Shown: positions 28,670-38,763, counted from the stretch's first letter. The stretch is 64,000 nucleotides of DNA from Amphritea atlantica (GCF_018860855.1 NZ_JAHKQE010000013.1:135039-199038); one strand, 5' to 3'. Program-made: numbers and translations. Notes: generated by a model not told the origin, from the letters alone.

Positions 28670-31600
28670 AGCAATACCTCGTCTTCAGGTAGCTTGCAGC
28701 CAATGAGTTCCTCTTGAAGCCATTGATCCTCCGCTACGATTCTTAACGGAATATCATAGTCACCATAAAACGTCGCCTTATCATTGCCGATCTTCTCTTC
28801 GATAAACTGAGCAATCATGGGTGAACGCTGGTGACGCAGCACGTCTTCTGATAGATCACAGCCCATCTCAGCCAGCAAAAGGCGTACTTTTTTATAAGGT
28901 ACATACGCATGTTCACGCAGATAGGGCGTATCGATGACGTTATTACGGATCAGCTCCCTGACAACAAAATTGGCTCCTATACCGAGCGTATTACGAAGTG
29001 GAGAGGCTATAATTCCGCCACCCTGCTGATCGGTATCCGCTGAAGGCGTCAGCGCTTTTGCCAGATCAAATGGTTTCTGATAGCGCTCAAAACCCAAAAA
29101 TAGTTCAGCGTAATCATCTAGCCTGCGCGATAGTTTGTAGATAATTGGGAAACGTGCCATCCAATACTCATAGCTTTGTTCATCGACTTGCTCTCCAATG
29201 AACTGATCCAAAACCTTCATCCAGTCTTTAAAGCGTTCCTCTGGATGTGTAGCAGTAAATACTTCCCACCATCCCCGGTGTTGGCAAGTCTCAATAAAGC
29301 CCCGGTGTTGAGAAGGCTTCATTCTTCCCATGGTATGAAAGCCACCTAGCAGAAGCAGCGTTAGCCATGAGGAACGATTATAATCACCCAGATCATCATC
29401 CAAGTAATTGGTTTTATGGGTATTTGGGAAAGTTTCTCTCTGGTAATCCTTCAAATACTGGTGTCTATGCTCGCCCCACCAGTGATAAATATTGTTGAGG
29501 GTTTCAGCGGCATCTATAGGCTTATGAGATTGAGGCTGAATATCATAAAACTCTGGCACTGTACGGAATTGCCATTTAATTTCCTCAGCCGTTTTCAATA
29601 CCTTATAAATCAAGGTGCTGCGGCTTTCGTCATCCCAGTCTGATAGCAATTCTGAGTCATCACTTATCTCCGCCAGCCAAGTGCCATTAAGCCCTCGATG
29701 ATGTAAAAGCTCAGTGACTTGACGTGCCAATTCACCCTTGATTAAGTAGTGCAAAGCGGCAACACGGCGGTTGTTACCTTCTGCCTGCAAAACCCAATCT
29801 TTAAGTTTTTCTGCCGGAGCATTCATTTTTTCCCGGCATAGCTGGAAAAATGCTCTGGCGTTTGCGCCATAATCATCTGACAGGCGGTAATCTGAGGGTG
29901 CAAAGCCCCAACGAAGCGCCTCATCGCCCTCTTGCTTGTGGAGCAGCAGGTTCTGAGCCTTGGTTTTTTGCCCCTTCTGATTGCGGAACATTAACTCGTG
30001 AGCTATTTCGGAAAACTTTTCAAAATCTTTTATCTGATCGGCAGGAGCATCAGCCTCTTGCCACGTCTTTAAGGTTGAAGCATTCAGTACGCTGCCCAGC
30101 TTTTCTGCGTCAGATGGCGAAATCTCTAAAGCGTCCGTTGAACTGACCAAAGAGGACAAGTTGACCGTCATCCACTGTGTGGAGGTTGACGCAAACTCAG
30201 GCACAACTAACTTGAGCCAAGTTGACCGTTCTTCTGTTATTGCCATGTTCGCATCAAGCATACCTTGAAAACAGGGTATATCTGCCACCACCGAAAATAG
30301 CGCATTTTGGTTTAGAGCACCTTTTAATACGTATCGGACATCTCCAGAGCGAATGCACCGCCCGTATTCTCCTGCCAGACCATTGGGAACAGCCCGCTGC
30401 TGAGTGGCCAGTTTGTGTAAGCCTCCTTTCAGAATCGTTTCCGCAATGATTCTGACACCGGACTCTTTAGACAGTCGTGGCAGCCTGGAAAATATGACTT
30501 TCCACAGTGAGTTCCAAAACTGATAGCGCGTAATATCTGAGTTCAGATTGAAAACCGATACCAGTTGCGGCCATTGCTCTTCCACAGCCTGATAAAGATG
30601 ATCCAGTGATTCAGATAACTGCTGACCAATCAATTCAGCACGCTGTGTGTTTGCAGCAGCATCAGCAGATAATCGGGATCTGCCCGCATCAATCTCGAAC
30701 ATGGCGTTTATGGCAAATCCGAGATAATCCCTCTCTTTTAAAGGCGCTGTCACCCAAAGACTTGGTATTTTTTCCGGTAGTACCTGAAAGCCATCAGGCC
30801 CGAATGGGATAATAATATCGCTATCTTTTAACGTAATTTTCAAGGCTGATAGGTGACCTGACGGTAAGTCGATACGCCCGAAAGTTAAACGCTGACAATC
30901 CAGTACAGGTTTAGCGTCCCAGACCACTCTTTGCGTCTGTCCTGCGCTATCGCAGAGTTCAAGTGTATTAATCTTTCGGGCAAAAGCGACTAAAAGCCCA
31001 GCAACTGCTTTAAACGGTTTGATCAGCTCACAACCCTTGTGATCATCAACCAGTGGAAGATGAAGCCCTGTACCTGGCCATTGATTCTGGCGGTGCAGTT
31101 CAGCCATCCGGTACCTTAAGGTCTGGCTTGCCGGATTATTTGTTGGGGTGGGTAATAGCCCTCCGGTTATTTCAGCCTGCAAACGACCGCTGACAATTGT
31201 AGGGCGCTCCGATATCAACCAAACGCTCTTAAAGCCCAGGCCAAATTTGCCTGTGACACCCTCTTCTTTATCTGAGGCTGACAAAATCAGCATATTTTCC
31301 AGATCACGATCAAAGCCTTTATCTCTTCTGAGATCAGCATTGTTGCCAAACTGATTGATGGCACGCCCCCAGTGGATAAACACCAGTGAGTCCTGAGCAA
31401 TATCAATCACCAGCTTGCGGATAGGGTCTGCGGAAACTTGTCCCTGACTGTGACGGTCTTCGATAATCAGCTCTAAATCTTGGAGGGCGTCGTCAGCATT
31501 CTGGAAAAGCTCGAAGGGAATATTTTCCGGTTGATATTGAAAATCGCCCACTTTTCTGCGAACTGATTCAAGAATAGCCTGCTGAGCTGTTTCGTCAGAC

Positions 31601-34600
31601 TCGATAATCTGCTTTATGTGCTGTAGAACCTGTTCATGCTTGGCTTTATAGATATCAGCTTCAGGCTTATCGGAAAACTCCTGCTCTTTTGTTTCAAAGT
31701 CTCGATACTGGGTAAGGTGATCGCTCAGGCTTGGGTGCTTGTGCGTGCCAAGCTGTTTAAGGTAGAAGGGAATATTTTTCAGAATTAACGCTTGAGCGAG
31801 CTTAATATCCACTTGGTCGGATTTACTGAGTTCTACCCAAAGCGAGTCTAGCTGCATCTTTTTCTGGTTATAGACTTCACGCAGCAAATATTCACTGGAT
31901 TTCCGCAGAAGCTCGGATAGCTGTTCGTCTGATAACGTCTCTGATGAAACCTTTCGCAATTCCAGATCTACCTGATAGTCATCAGATTCATTTATTTTGT
32001 AGTACTTGGGCTTATCGATAAAGAGATTGGAGGGTTTGTCGTTGAGGGGAACTGTAATGGTCTCCCCCAGAATGGACAGAACTGCCTTCGATTCACCCGA
32101 ATGCACTGTTACCGACATGCGGAATTTGTCGATAGCCTCTTCAAGCGAGTCACCATATAGCCAGCAATACGCACCATGTTCTATATCCTCCGGTATCGTC
32201 CATGGAATCTGCTTGATCAGCCATTCTCTGGAGTGTTGCCCCAAGTGTTCATCGCATAGCTGTTGAACACCATCATCACGCCCCAGTAACAACGTAAACA
32301 GTGCAGTAAGTGCAGAGGGTACTCTGCCGGTCCAGGGCTGAAAGTAATTACGCACAATATTGGCAGCAGCAGCCGGATCTCCTCGATTTGAGCTATACGC
32401 ATTCGTTTTTGAGGCTGTGTGAGTGTCATCAGACTTAATAACTTTGGATAAAATTTGACCCTGTTTATAGTCCAACATACAGCCTGCACTGATGCCTTCA
32501 ACACCGCTGACCAGATCCTCGCTGTCGCGCCATTGTTTATCCTGGGCAAAAAGCTTCAGGTTCTGCAAGAAATCACTGGCATGTGGTCGTTGGCTAAACG
32601 CCTTAAGATAAGCATTAAAGATCTGTAATGTGGTTTTATCGCTGCGCTCAAGGCTGGCCAGCCAGTTCATTATTTCAACCAGCACCTCAATCTCAGTACC
32701 TTTGTTTAGCGCGTTAAACAAAGGCATCAGATCGGGCTTTTCGTAGCACTCATTTGCTGACAGTGTGAACAATAGCTGCCAGCCGGGATGGTTATAGGCT
32801 GAAAGAGTTTGTGCAGACTGTTGCAGTTCATCGTTATCAGCAATACTGATTCCACCCAGCCAATAGGGCTTAAGCACACCCATAACGCTGGCGAGCTTTG
32901 CAACGCCTTCGGAGCCCGTTGCAAAAAACGCATCTCTGGCCCTGCTGTAATATGCATGGGTTTTGAAATTATCGGAAAGCGCTGTTTCAAGTGAAAAGCT
33001 TCCGGGTATCTTAGCCTGCACCGATTCCAGTTCAGCAGTTGCTGCCGGTAAATACACAATATCCTTCGGCGCGACCAGATCTCCTTCAGTCGTGGTAATC
33101 CATGCCGTCGCCTTGATTTTTTGTTCAACCTCCCATGCTGGCTGTTGCTCAAGTTGATGCAAGCTTTCTAAGATATCCATCACCTTGCGCCAAACACTAA
33201 TGGTTTGTGTATTGCTGAGTAGGATCTGGATATGGGCATTTTCATCCAGTGGCGGCAATAGATTTTTCTGGCGCTGGGCTAAGGCCGGATCAGCACTAGG
33301 AAAGATAAGGTCGATATTTTGCAGTAGCTTCTGATCAACAGATTGAGAGTCATCGGTGAAATAAACGTTCTGAGCATCACCCGGTACCGGCTTATTGTGG
33401 TGGCTCCAGTGAAAAGGAGCTTTGATCCAGAGTTGATCATCTTTGATTGCACTAAGTATTTGCTCACATTCTTCACGATCAAACAGATCAGCATCAATCG
33501 ATGAAAAGCCTTGCTGACAGAGATCTTCGATAACATCCGCTGCCCGAATCTCTTTAATACCAACCTTGCGGGCTTTATCACGGGCAAGGCTATCAGCAAC
33601 ACCACTATCAATAAGGTTCCACGGGTTTTCCTCATCATCAACCAACTGAGACCAAAGCTTTAACCAAACAGGGTGTTGCTCATCGCCTAAGATCCACAGT
33701 GAATCGTTAACGGATTCAAAATGCGCCTGACTGGTATGTAGCAGGAAGCGTAGCCCCTGAATCTCAATATCACCTTCGGGCATTCCAAGCTTACTAGCCA
33801 AAGATGCACGCACTTTGCTATCACCTAACGTTCTGGACTTGGTGCCAAGAGAGCCCAATACGGCGTTGCTGTTACAGGGCTGCAGCTTTTCCTCAAAGAT
33901 TAGCTTGGCCTTATCTGCATTAATGATAAGAACGCGATCATCGGGCAATACCTGCTGCAAATCTGTAGCCAAACCTAAACGTTCATTTGGTGTTACACCT
34001 GGGCTATAACCAAACAGCAGCGCATTATTTTTGGCTTCAGCCAGTTTGCTAGGTGAAATGGCTAACGAGGCTTTTGCTTTGCAGTCATAGGCTTCCAATA
34101 TATTCAGGCGGGCGCAACGTTGGATTAAAGCGGGACGATCTTCTGCTTTCACGCCTTTGATGATTTGCTCTGACAGATCCAGAGTGGATTTGTAGCTGTA
34201 ACCTTTTTCTGAGCTGAAGTGATTCAGTGCATCATCTACTTTGCATAGAAGCTCATAGGCGTCGCCCACCGATAGCTCGCCGCCCTTCCACTCTGAAGGG
34301 TAGAAGCGTTTTGGAATCAAGACGGTATCAATGCCTGACTGCATCAACTGCTTAATCAGTAGATCAGGCAAATTGTCATTGATACAAAAACAGTGGTTTT
34401 CAACGAAGTGAGAAACGATGTCACAAACAAGCTTCTGGTTCCTGCCAAGACCTGCTTCCCCATAGCGCATCAGACCTTCTTTAAAGATATTTCTAAGCAG
34501 GCTATTCACTGACCCCACGTTCAAAAACGGCCCCGCTGATTGCGCCAGGAATTGGGTAAAATAATCCAGAAGTTTCCCATCTGAAAATAGTTCGGGGTTG

Positions 34601-36276
34601 ACGCGCTTAAATAAACGCAGAAGGTCTGCCTCACTCCACTGAGCCTCTTGCTTGTGGTGTATCACATTCGGCGAATCTAATAGGGTAAGATGATAATCTT
34701 CAGCAATATCATCGAGGGTTGTAAACAGCCGCCAAGGTCTTTCGCTGTCTTTTTCTGGTGGTGACGGAAGTGATAGGACAGGCTTGTTGCTGGGTCTTAA
34801 AACCCACCCAGCACTATTTTTTCGGAGCTCTCTAATCCAGCAGTTTTTCAGCGTGATCTGTTCACGGAAACGTTTAACCCAGGATATCAGCCCTAAACCA
34901 CGAGAGAGTTCTGTACAAGCTTTATCAGTCAGTCGCTGATCACGGCAGAAAGCATCCAAGGCAGGTAATAGCAGCGGTAGGACGGCATGATTAAGCAGCT
35001 CCTGATTCCAGGCCCGACGCAGAGCTTCCTCATTGTCAAGTTCAATTGGAGCATACTGATTCAAACTATCTCGTCCATGGATGCCTTGCCGACCAGCATC
35101 AATAAAGAAGTAACCATGCAGCGTCAGTCGAAAATGATAGTCGCCATTAATAGTCACTGTTTCAGCTGCATGTTTTTCATCAAGTGGCAGAAATACAGAC
35201 CAGTTGGCCGTCAGTCTTCCCCTTCCGGCTATTCGGGAAAAGAATACGGTGCCGTGAGGCTTCGCTTTATCCTTGGCCTCCTGCTCGCGCCCTAAGGTTC
35301 CCCGAACATAGCTACTGGGCCAAAATTCATTATTGTGCAGTTCGGTCAGCCTTTGAGACCACCCAAAATGCTCAAACCCCTGAAAAGCCATTGTCTGTTT
35401 GTTTTTACCATTGAGAACCTCGACACGTCCCTTGATATTCTGGTGGCGAATAGCCCCGACACTGTCTTCCGAATGAATCATACTTATTAGGGGCGGGCGT
35501 GCAGTGTTTTCCCCCAGTGCTACCTCAAATTTGATCTTACAATCCCCGGAATTATCAAACTGCCAAAATGAAATCCTTTCGAGAGTGCGTAGCATTGGAA
35601 GTAAAGCTGCAATCTTGACAGGAAGCATTTCGTCATCAAGAAAGTTGAGCAGTGATTTATCGTCGCCGGGGAACTCTGAAACAATCGCTCCAGAATGCTC
35701 GCCATTTGGTAATTCAAGGTGTGATTTCTGGCGCAGGGGCAACCATAGTATGAAACAGTGTTCCACCGATTTAGCTATTTTGTCAGTTATACAAGATAGG
35801 CTCTGTCGCATGAGTTGAGCGTCATTGTCTGAAAAAATATCCCACTCTCTATGCAGGCTATCCATGTCCTCGGGGCCACTCCAAGGATTCAAGACTTCTG
35901 CATAAGACCTGTCACCATCATGGGCTAAAAAGAAAAAGGCTTCACAAAAGTGGAACACGCTTTTCATTCCGAGACCGAACTTACCAATACTCGATTGGTC
36001 TGCGGCTTTCGCATTTTGGCCAAAGGACCGAATCCCTCGGGCATCCGTCGCTTTGAACTCACCGTTGTTAATCAGAAATAAACCAGGACCTTGTAACAAA
36101 GGATGGGCGGCATTTTTTAAGCCAGGAGACAAGCCGTAGTGCAACTCTGTGGCAGGAGCATCATCCGTGTTCTGAATAAGCTCTTTCAGGACTGGAAATC
36201 CTGTTTGGTAACGATCACGTAAGTTGTCAGCAATCAGATTAATAAACTGAATGGGGTCTTGTATGAATCCTGACAT
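28666..36276 (-). CDS. Giant protein with two sacsin-like GHKL ATPase domains
   Basis: A 2536-residue protein. The first GHKL (HSP90/histidine kinase-fold) ATPase domain is at the N-terminus: N-box ELIQNTDDA (32-40), glycine motif QGPGLFLINNGEF (62-74) and second glycine box GKFGLGMKS (98-106). A second copy occurs at about residue 1590 (FELFQNADDAL) with GKFGLGFKS at about 1677. Both keep the Mg-binding Asn and the glycine lid, so both may bind ATP. This is the sacsin arrangement of repeated HSP90-like modules rather than HtpG or MutL. No nuclease or membrane segment is evident. AAGGAAT lies before ATG 36276. It is first in the three-gene cargo operon. Confidence 0.85.
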   Translation of the reverse strand: MSGFIQDPIQFINLIADNLRDRYQTGFPVLKELIQNTDDAPATELHYGLSPGLKNAAHPLLQGPGLFLINNGEFKATDARGIRSFGQNAKAADQSSIGKFGLGMKSVFHFCEAFFFLAHDGDRSYAEVLNPWSGPEDMDSLHREWDIFSDNDAQLMRQSLSCITDKIAKSVEHCFILWLPLRQKSHLELPNGEHSGAIVSEFPGDDKSLLNFLDDEMLPVKIAALLPMLRTLERISFWQFDNSGDCKIKFEVALGENTARPPLISMIHSEDSVGAIRHQNIKGRVEVLNGKNKQTMAFQGFEHFGWSQRLTELHNNEFWPSSYVRGTLGREQEAKDKAKPHGTVFFSRIAGRGRLTANWSVFLPLDEKHAAETVTINGDYHFRLTLHGYFFIDAGRQGIHGRDSLNQYAPIELDNEEALRRAWNQELLNHAVLPLLLPALDAFCRDQRLTDKACTELSRGLGLISWVKRFREQITLKNCWIRELRKNSAGWVLRPSNKPVLSLPSPPEKDSERPWRLFTTLDDIAEDYHLTLLDSPNVIHHKQEAQWSEADLLRLFKRVNPELFSDGKLLDYFTQFLAQSAGPFLNVGSVNSLLRNIFKEGLMRYGEAGLGRNQKLVCDIVSHFVENHCFCINDNLPDLLIKQLMQSGIDTVLIPKRFYPSEWKGGELSVGDAYELLCKVDDALNHFSSEKGYSYKSTLDLSEQIIKGVKAEDRPALIQRCARLNILEAYDCKAKASLAISPSKLAEAKNNALLFGYSPGVTPNERLGLATDLQQVLPDDRVLIINADKAKLIFEEKLQPCNSNAVLGSLGTKSRTLGDSKVRASLASKLGMPEGDIEIQGLRFLLHTSQAHFESVNDSLWILGDEQHPVWLKLWSQLVDDEENPWNLIDSGVADSLARDKARKVGIKEIRAADVIEDLCQQGFSSIDADLFDREECEQILSAIKDDQLWIKAPFHWSHHNKPVPGDAQNVYFTDDSQSVDQKLLQNIDLIFPSADPALAQRQKNLLPPLDENAHIQILLSNTQTISVWRKVMDILESLHQLEQQPAWEVEQKIKATAWITTTEGDLVAPKDIVYLPAATAELESVQAKIPGSFSLETALSDNFKTHAYYSRARDAFFATGSEGVAKLASVMGVLKPYWLGGISIADNDELQQSAQTLSAYNHPGWQLLFTLSANECYEKPDLMPLFNALNKGTEIEVLVEIMNWLASLERSDKTTLQIFNAYLKAFSQRPHASDFLQNLKLFAQDKQWRDSEDLVSGVEGISAGCMLDYKQGQILSKVIKSDDTHTASKTNAYSSNRGDPAAAANIVRNYFQPWTGRVPSALTALFTLLLGRDDGVQQLCDEHLGQHSREWLIKQIPWTIPEDIEHGAYCWLYGDSLEEAIDKFRMSVTVHSGESKAVLSILGETITVPLNDKPSNLFIDKPKYYKINESDDYQVDLELRKVSSETLSDEQLSELLRKSSEYLLREVYNQKKMQLDSLWVELSKSDQVDIKLAQALILKNIPFYLKQLGTHKHPSLSDHLTQYRDFETKEQEFSDKPEADIYKAKHEQVLQHIKQIIESDETAQQAILESVRRKVGDFQYQPENIPFELFQNADDALQDLELIIEDRHSQGQVSADPIRKLVIDIAQDSLVFIHWGRAINQFGNNADLRRDKGFDRDLENMLILSASDKEEGVTGKFGLGFKSVWLISERPTIVSGRLQAEITGGLLPTPTNNPASQTLRYRMAELHRQNQWPGTGLHLPLVDDHKGCELIKPFKAVAGLLVAFARKINTLELCDSAGQTQRVVWDAKPVLDCQRLTFGRIDLPSGHLSALKITLKDSDIIIPFGPDGFQVLPEKIPSLWVTAPLKERDYLGFAINAMFEIDAGRSRLSADAAANTQRAELIGQQLSESLDHLYQAVEEQWPQLVSVFNLNSDITRYQFWNSLWKVIFSRLPRLSKESGVRIIAETILKGGLHKLATQQRAVPNGLAGEYGRCIRSGDVRYVLKGALNQNALFSVVADIPCFQGMLDANMAITEERSTWLKLVVPEFASTSTQWMTVNLSSLVSSTDALEISPSDAEKLGSVLNASTLKTWQEADAPADQIKDFEKFSEIAHELMFRNQKGQKTKAQNLLLHKQEGDEALRWGFAPSDYRLSDDYGANARAFFQLCREKMNAPAEKLKDWVLQAEGNNRRVAALHYLIKGELARQVTELLHHRGLNGTWLAEISDDSELLSDWDDESRSTLIYKVLKTAEEIKWQFRTVPEFYDIQPQSHKPIDAAETLNNIYHWWGEHRHQYLKDYQRETFPNTHKTNYLDDDLGDYNRSSWLTLLLLGGFHTMGRMKPSQHRGFIETCQHRGWWEVFTATHPEERFKDWMKVLDQFIGEQVDEQSYEYWMARFPIIYKLSRRLDDYAELFLGFERYQKPFDLAKALTPSADTDQQGGGIIASPLRNTLGIGANFVVRELIRNNVIDTPYLREHAYVPYKKVRLLLAEMGCDLSEDVLRHQRSPMIAQFIEEKIGNDKATFYGDYDIPLRIVAEDQWLQEELIGCKLPEDEVLL

Positions 36277-36299
36277 GTTATATTCCTTGTATGGTTAAT

Positions 36300-36493
36300 T
36301 CCGTTCCATTTCAGGGTAAATTGGAGGCCCACCCTCAACGGCCATTGAGGGTCTTTATGCAGTAGCTCGATTGTGCGCCGGCTCCTCTTGCGAGAGACCG
36401 ATAACAAGTGGGTAGCGCTGCATAACTCCGAAGCAATAACTCGAACAGTCATTGGGGCCTCGAGCCCGCATAGCAAGGCAGAGTCAGCTTATT
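36300..36493 (+). ncRNA. Possible remnant of an IS110 left end with bridge RNA locus
   Basis: IS110-family elements encode a structured bridge RNA in the non-coding left end, just upstream of the transposase. This 190-base stretch lies directly upstream of an IS110 transposase N-terminus and includes the hairpin CCCTCAA (36332-36338) / TTGAGGG (36345-36351). Its location fits a bridge RNA locus, but I have not aligned it to a known element. The same region must hold the promoter of the dual-GHKL operon. Confidence 0.35.
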
Positions 36494-36772
36494 ATGATGA
36501 ATACGGAAAGTCACATTGAAATCAACGTCGGTGTTGATGTCGGTAAGTCGAAACTTGATATAGTCCTTCATCCATTAGATCTCCATTTCTCAATACCCAA
36601 CGATGATGAACATATTCAAAAGATCGTTCAGGTTCTTAAAACTCATCAGGTTAAACGTATCGTAACCGAAGCTACCGGGCGTTACGAGCACGCTTTTGTC
36701 TTTGCCTTGTTAGTATGGCCGCTTCAGAGCCAGACGTTATTTTTTGGTATTTGGTTGGGTTCCGAAAAATAA
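36494..36772 (+). pseudogene. Truncated IS110-family transposase (N-terminal fragment)
   Basis: From ATG 36494 about 70 residues match the start of IS110-family DEDD transposases: first Asp in GVDVGKSKLDIVL, second acidic residue in VTEATGRYEHAF. After about base 36708 the frame runs into unrelated residues and stops at 36772. The other catalytic acids, the tyrosine/serine domain and the right end are missing, so the enzyme is dead. It marks the right border of the cargo island. An in-frame ATG at 36452 is upstream of the family start. Confidence 0.75.
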
Positions 36773-36782
36773 CCTTGGCTCG

Positions 36783-37519
36783 TCAGTAAAAACCAGCAGC
36801 GTCATAATCGCAATTACCCGAAATATTAAGAGTAACCAACGTTTTAATTGAGTCACCTGGAACCATAACAAAGTACATTTTGCTCCCCACATGCTGCCAG
36901 AACTCGGCCTCTCGTACATATTTTTTGGCTTTTTGGATAGCGACGCTTTCAGGTAATTGGGCTTTAGTTAGTGCAGAACACAGCAGTTTTGAGCACAAAG
37001 CCTTCCAAGGATGCTTAGGTACGCCGTCGAAAGCCGTTCCTCGAATCTTTCTAGCGCATGACGCGTCACCACGACAGGTCCAATGTTCGGAACGTTGATG
37101 ACCTCATCGATTTCTCTCACGGTAGCATTATCGACGCTGTATTCTTCGAAGGAATGTGAGAGCCAATCTTCCCGTTTTTCTACCGAGATCTGTGCTTCCT
37201 GGTATCGAGTGAGCAAAAACCTAGTCAGGCTGTAAAGTGAATGCTGAGTTGAGCGTTGCTTCTGTAACTTTTTGATGGCTCCTTTACTGACCCGGATTTG
37301 AAGGCCATTGCCGCTTCGGTTACTCCCCATCACCTCTTTCACTGACAGTAGGTGATGAATAGCATAGAGCTCAGCTGCAATTGGCTTTTGCTGCTCAGGT
37401 AGCTTGTCGTATTGCTCACCTAAATCGACCTTGAGCTCACCACCTCTTCGAAGGCCGGTCTTCCAGTAAACCGTAAACTCACCATCAGACTGCTTTGTTA
37501 ACAGGGTTAATACCATCAT
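36783..37519 (-). pseudogene. Frameshifted conserved element gene with DUF4258-like domain
   Basis: Two overlapping minus-strand frames look like one gene. The first (start 37519) runs to RHALERFEER at about 37040 and then into a short unrelated tail. The next frame carries the continuation (FDGVPKHPWKALCSKL, then SKMYFVMVPGDSIKTLVTL) to a stop at 36783. A one- or two-base indel between about 37030 and 37055 would join them into about 245 residues. Its C-terminal half has the same RHA-x-x-R-x-x-ER ... KTLVTL pattern as the 168-aa gene on the other side of the island. It occupies the place of a conserved hypothetical gene bordering hotspot 3. Sequencing error is possible. Confidence 0.6.
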
Positions 37520-37608
37520 GTTTGTTTCTCCTATTGGTTATCTTTTTTTCATTCTCCATGTTTTTTCAAATATGCAAGGCGCAAAAAAAGGGGCCGAAGC
37601 CCCTTGGA

Positions 37609-38676
37609 TCAGATATGAACTTTAGGAAAGCCCATGGCACCGTAAACATTCAGCACATCATTCCAATCCCAACTTTTCACGCCGAGTGACGTTGGTATCG
37701 GAGGGATCAACACTTGTGTCAGAATGCCTTTCTGCCAGGCTTTTTTCTTGAGTTCATTCGCTGCATTCAGGCCGGTCTCAGAGAGATCGTGATCTGCCCA
37801 GATGTACAGCATTTTCACATTACTTGGTGGTTCAAACCTAGCCAGTAGGGTTGCATTCACAACCGACCAACATGTTTGCCCCGTAGCTCTGGTAACCGCT
37901 AAAGCTGTTTCGATGCCTTCAGACACACCTAGTACCTCACCAGGCTCACCTATAGGAATGGCACCACCTGTGATTGTTCTGTCACTTGGTATCGGCATCA
38001 TCTTTTTAGGCTTTTCAACCGGCGCTTTGAATCCATCTTCACTTAGGTAGATCCGATGAAACGTGGCCGAACGCCCTTGCTGAGTAACGATTTTACCTAG
38101 CAGCGCTGGGTAGCTATCGATAAACAGACCATCTTCATCATGGTAAGGCAAGTTTGGATGAAACCTCAGCACCGAATCCCATTCAGGACGAAGCCGCGTA
38201 ACAATGCCACGACGATGCAAGTAGTTCCAAACCGGTTGCGCACGAGTATCTGCAAGGGATAACGTTTCTCCCCAGGTTTGATTCAAGCGATGGATAATCG
38301 CTTTGTCCTCTTCCCGCTTTTTAGTCTTCCAGTCAACAGCGTTACTCGGTATTGCCCGAGTTGGTACTTGTCCGGGTTGAATACCTAGAACTTGGCCGAT
38401 TGCTTCAATAGACTGAGCAAAGTTCCATCCATTAATCCAAGACAACAGTTCAAAGCCATCATGAAAGATACCGCAGGTATTACAAACGCCACCACCGGTA
38501 TATTCAGCATCTTTGAACAGCCTAAAGCCATCACGACCGCCATGAACAGGGCAAGCCACATGACGGCCTTTTCGAGCAATAGCGGCATCAAGTTCTGGCA
38601 CCAATGCCGCCAAGACTTGAAGCCATTGGCCATTGAGATATGGCCTTACTGTGTCAATTTGTAAAGGTAACGCCAT
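37609..38676 (-). CDS. TOPRIM DNA primase-like protein
   Basis: A 355-residue protein of the plasmid/ICE primase type. An N-terminal zinc-binding part has CPVHGGRDGFRLF (about 42-54) and CNTCG (about 66-70). A TOPRIM domain follows: VSEGIETALAVTRATG (catalytic Glu in SEGIE) and IWADHD (about 288-293). Such proteins prime DNA synthesis on the transferred strand in the recipient or help element replication. It has a structured leader with two hairpins upstream (38677-38763). Confidence 0.85.
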   Translation of the reverse strand: MALPLQIDTVRPYLNGQWLQVLAALVPELDAAIARKGRHVACPVHGGRDGFRLFKDAEYTGGGVCNTCGIFHDGFELLSWINGWNFAQSIEAIGQVLGIQPGQVPTRAIPSNAVDWKTKKREEDKAIIHRLNQTWGETLSLADTRAQPVWNYLHRRGIVTRLRPEWDSVLRFHPNLPYHDEDGLFIDSYPALLGKIVTQQGRSATFHRIYLSEDGFKAPVEKPKKMMPIPSDRTITGGAIPIGEPGEVLGVSEGIETALAVTRATGQTCWSVVNATLLARFEPPSNVKMLYIWADHDLSETGLNAANELKKKAWQKGILTQVLIPPIPTSLGVKSWDWNDVLNVYGAMGFPKVHI

Positions 38677-38763
38677 ATAACCTCCTTAAGTAAAATGCCG
38701 ACTCCTACCACAGGAGGTAAAAGTCGGCTTGGGTCCTGCATTAGCCGTTCGGTTAATGCAGGA
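38677..38763 (-). promoter_or_regulatory. Structured 5' leader of the primase gene
   Basis: A near-perfect palindrome with 14-base arms centred on 38748-38749 (TCCTGCATTA at 38734-38743 against TAATGCAGGA at 38754-38763, plus CCG/CGG inside) stands between the 113-aa gene and the primase. A second hairpin (GCCGA/TCGGC outer, CTCCT/AGGAG inner) follows, and its CCTCC segment could instead pair with the GGAGG ribosome site just before ATG 38676. It is the most divergent member of the leader family in this block. Confidence 0.6.

Noticed and set aside
28666-36276. Giant protein considered as HtpG or MutL
   Set aside because: Length, two GHKL domains and the lack of HSP90 middle-domain or MutL endonuclease motifs point to a sacsin-like layout.
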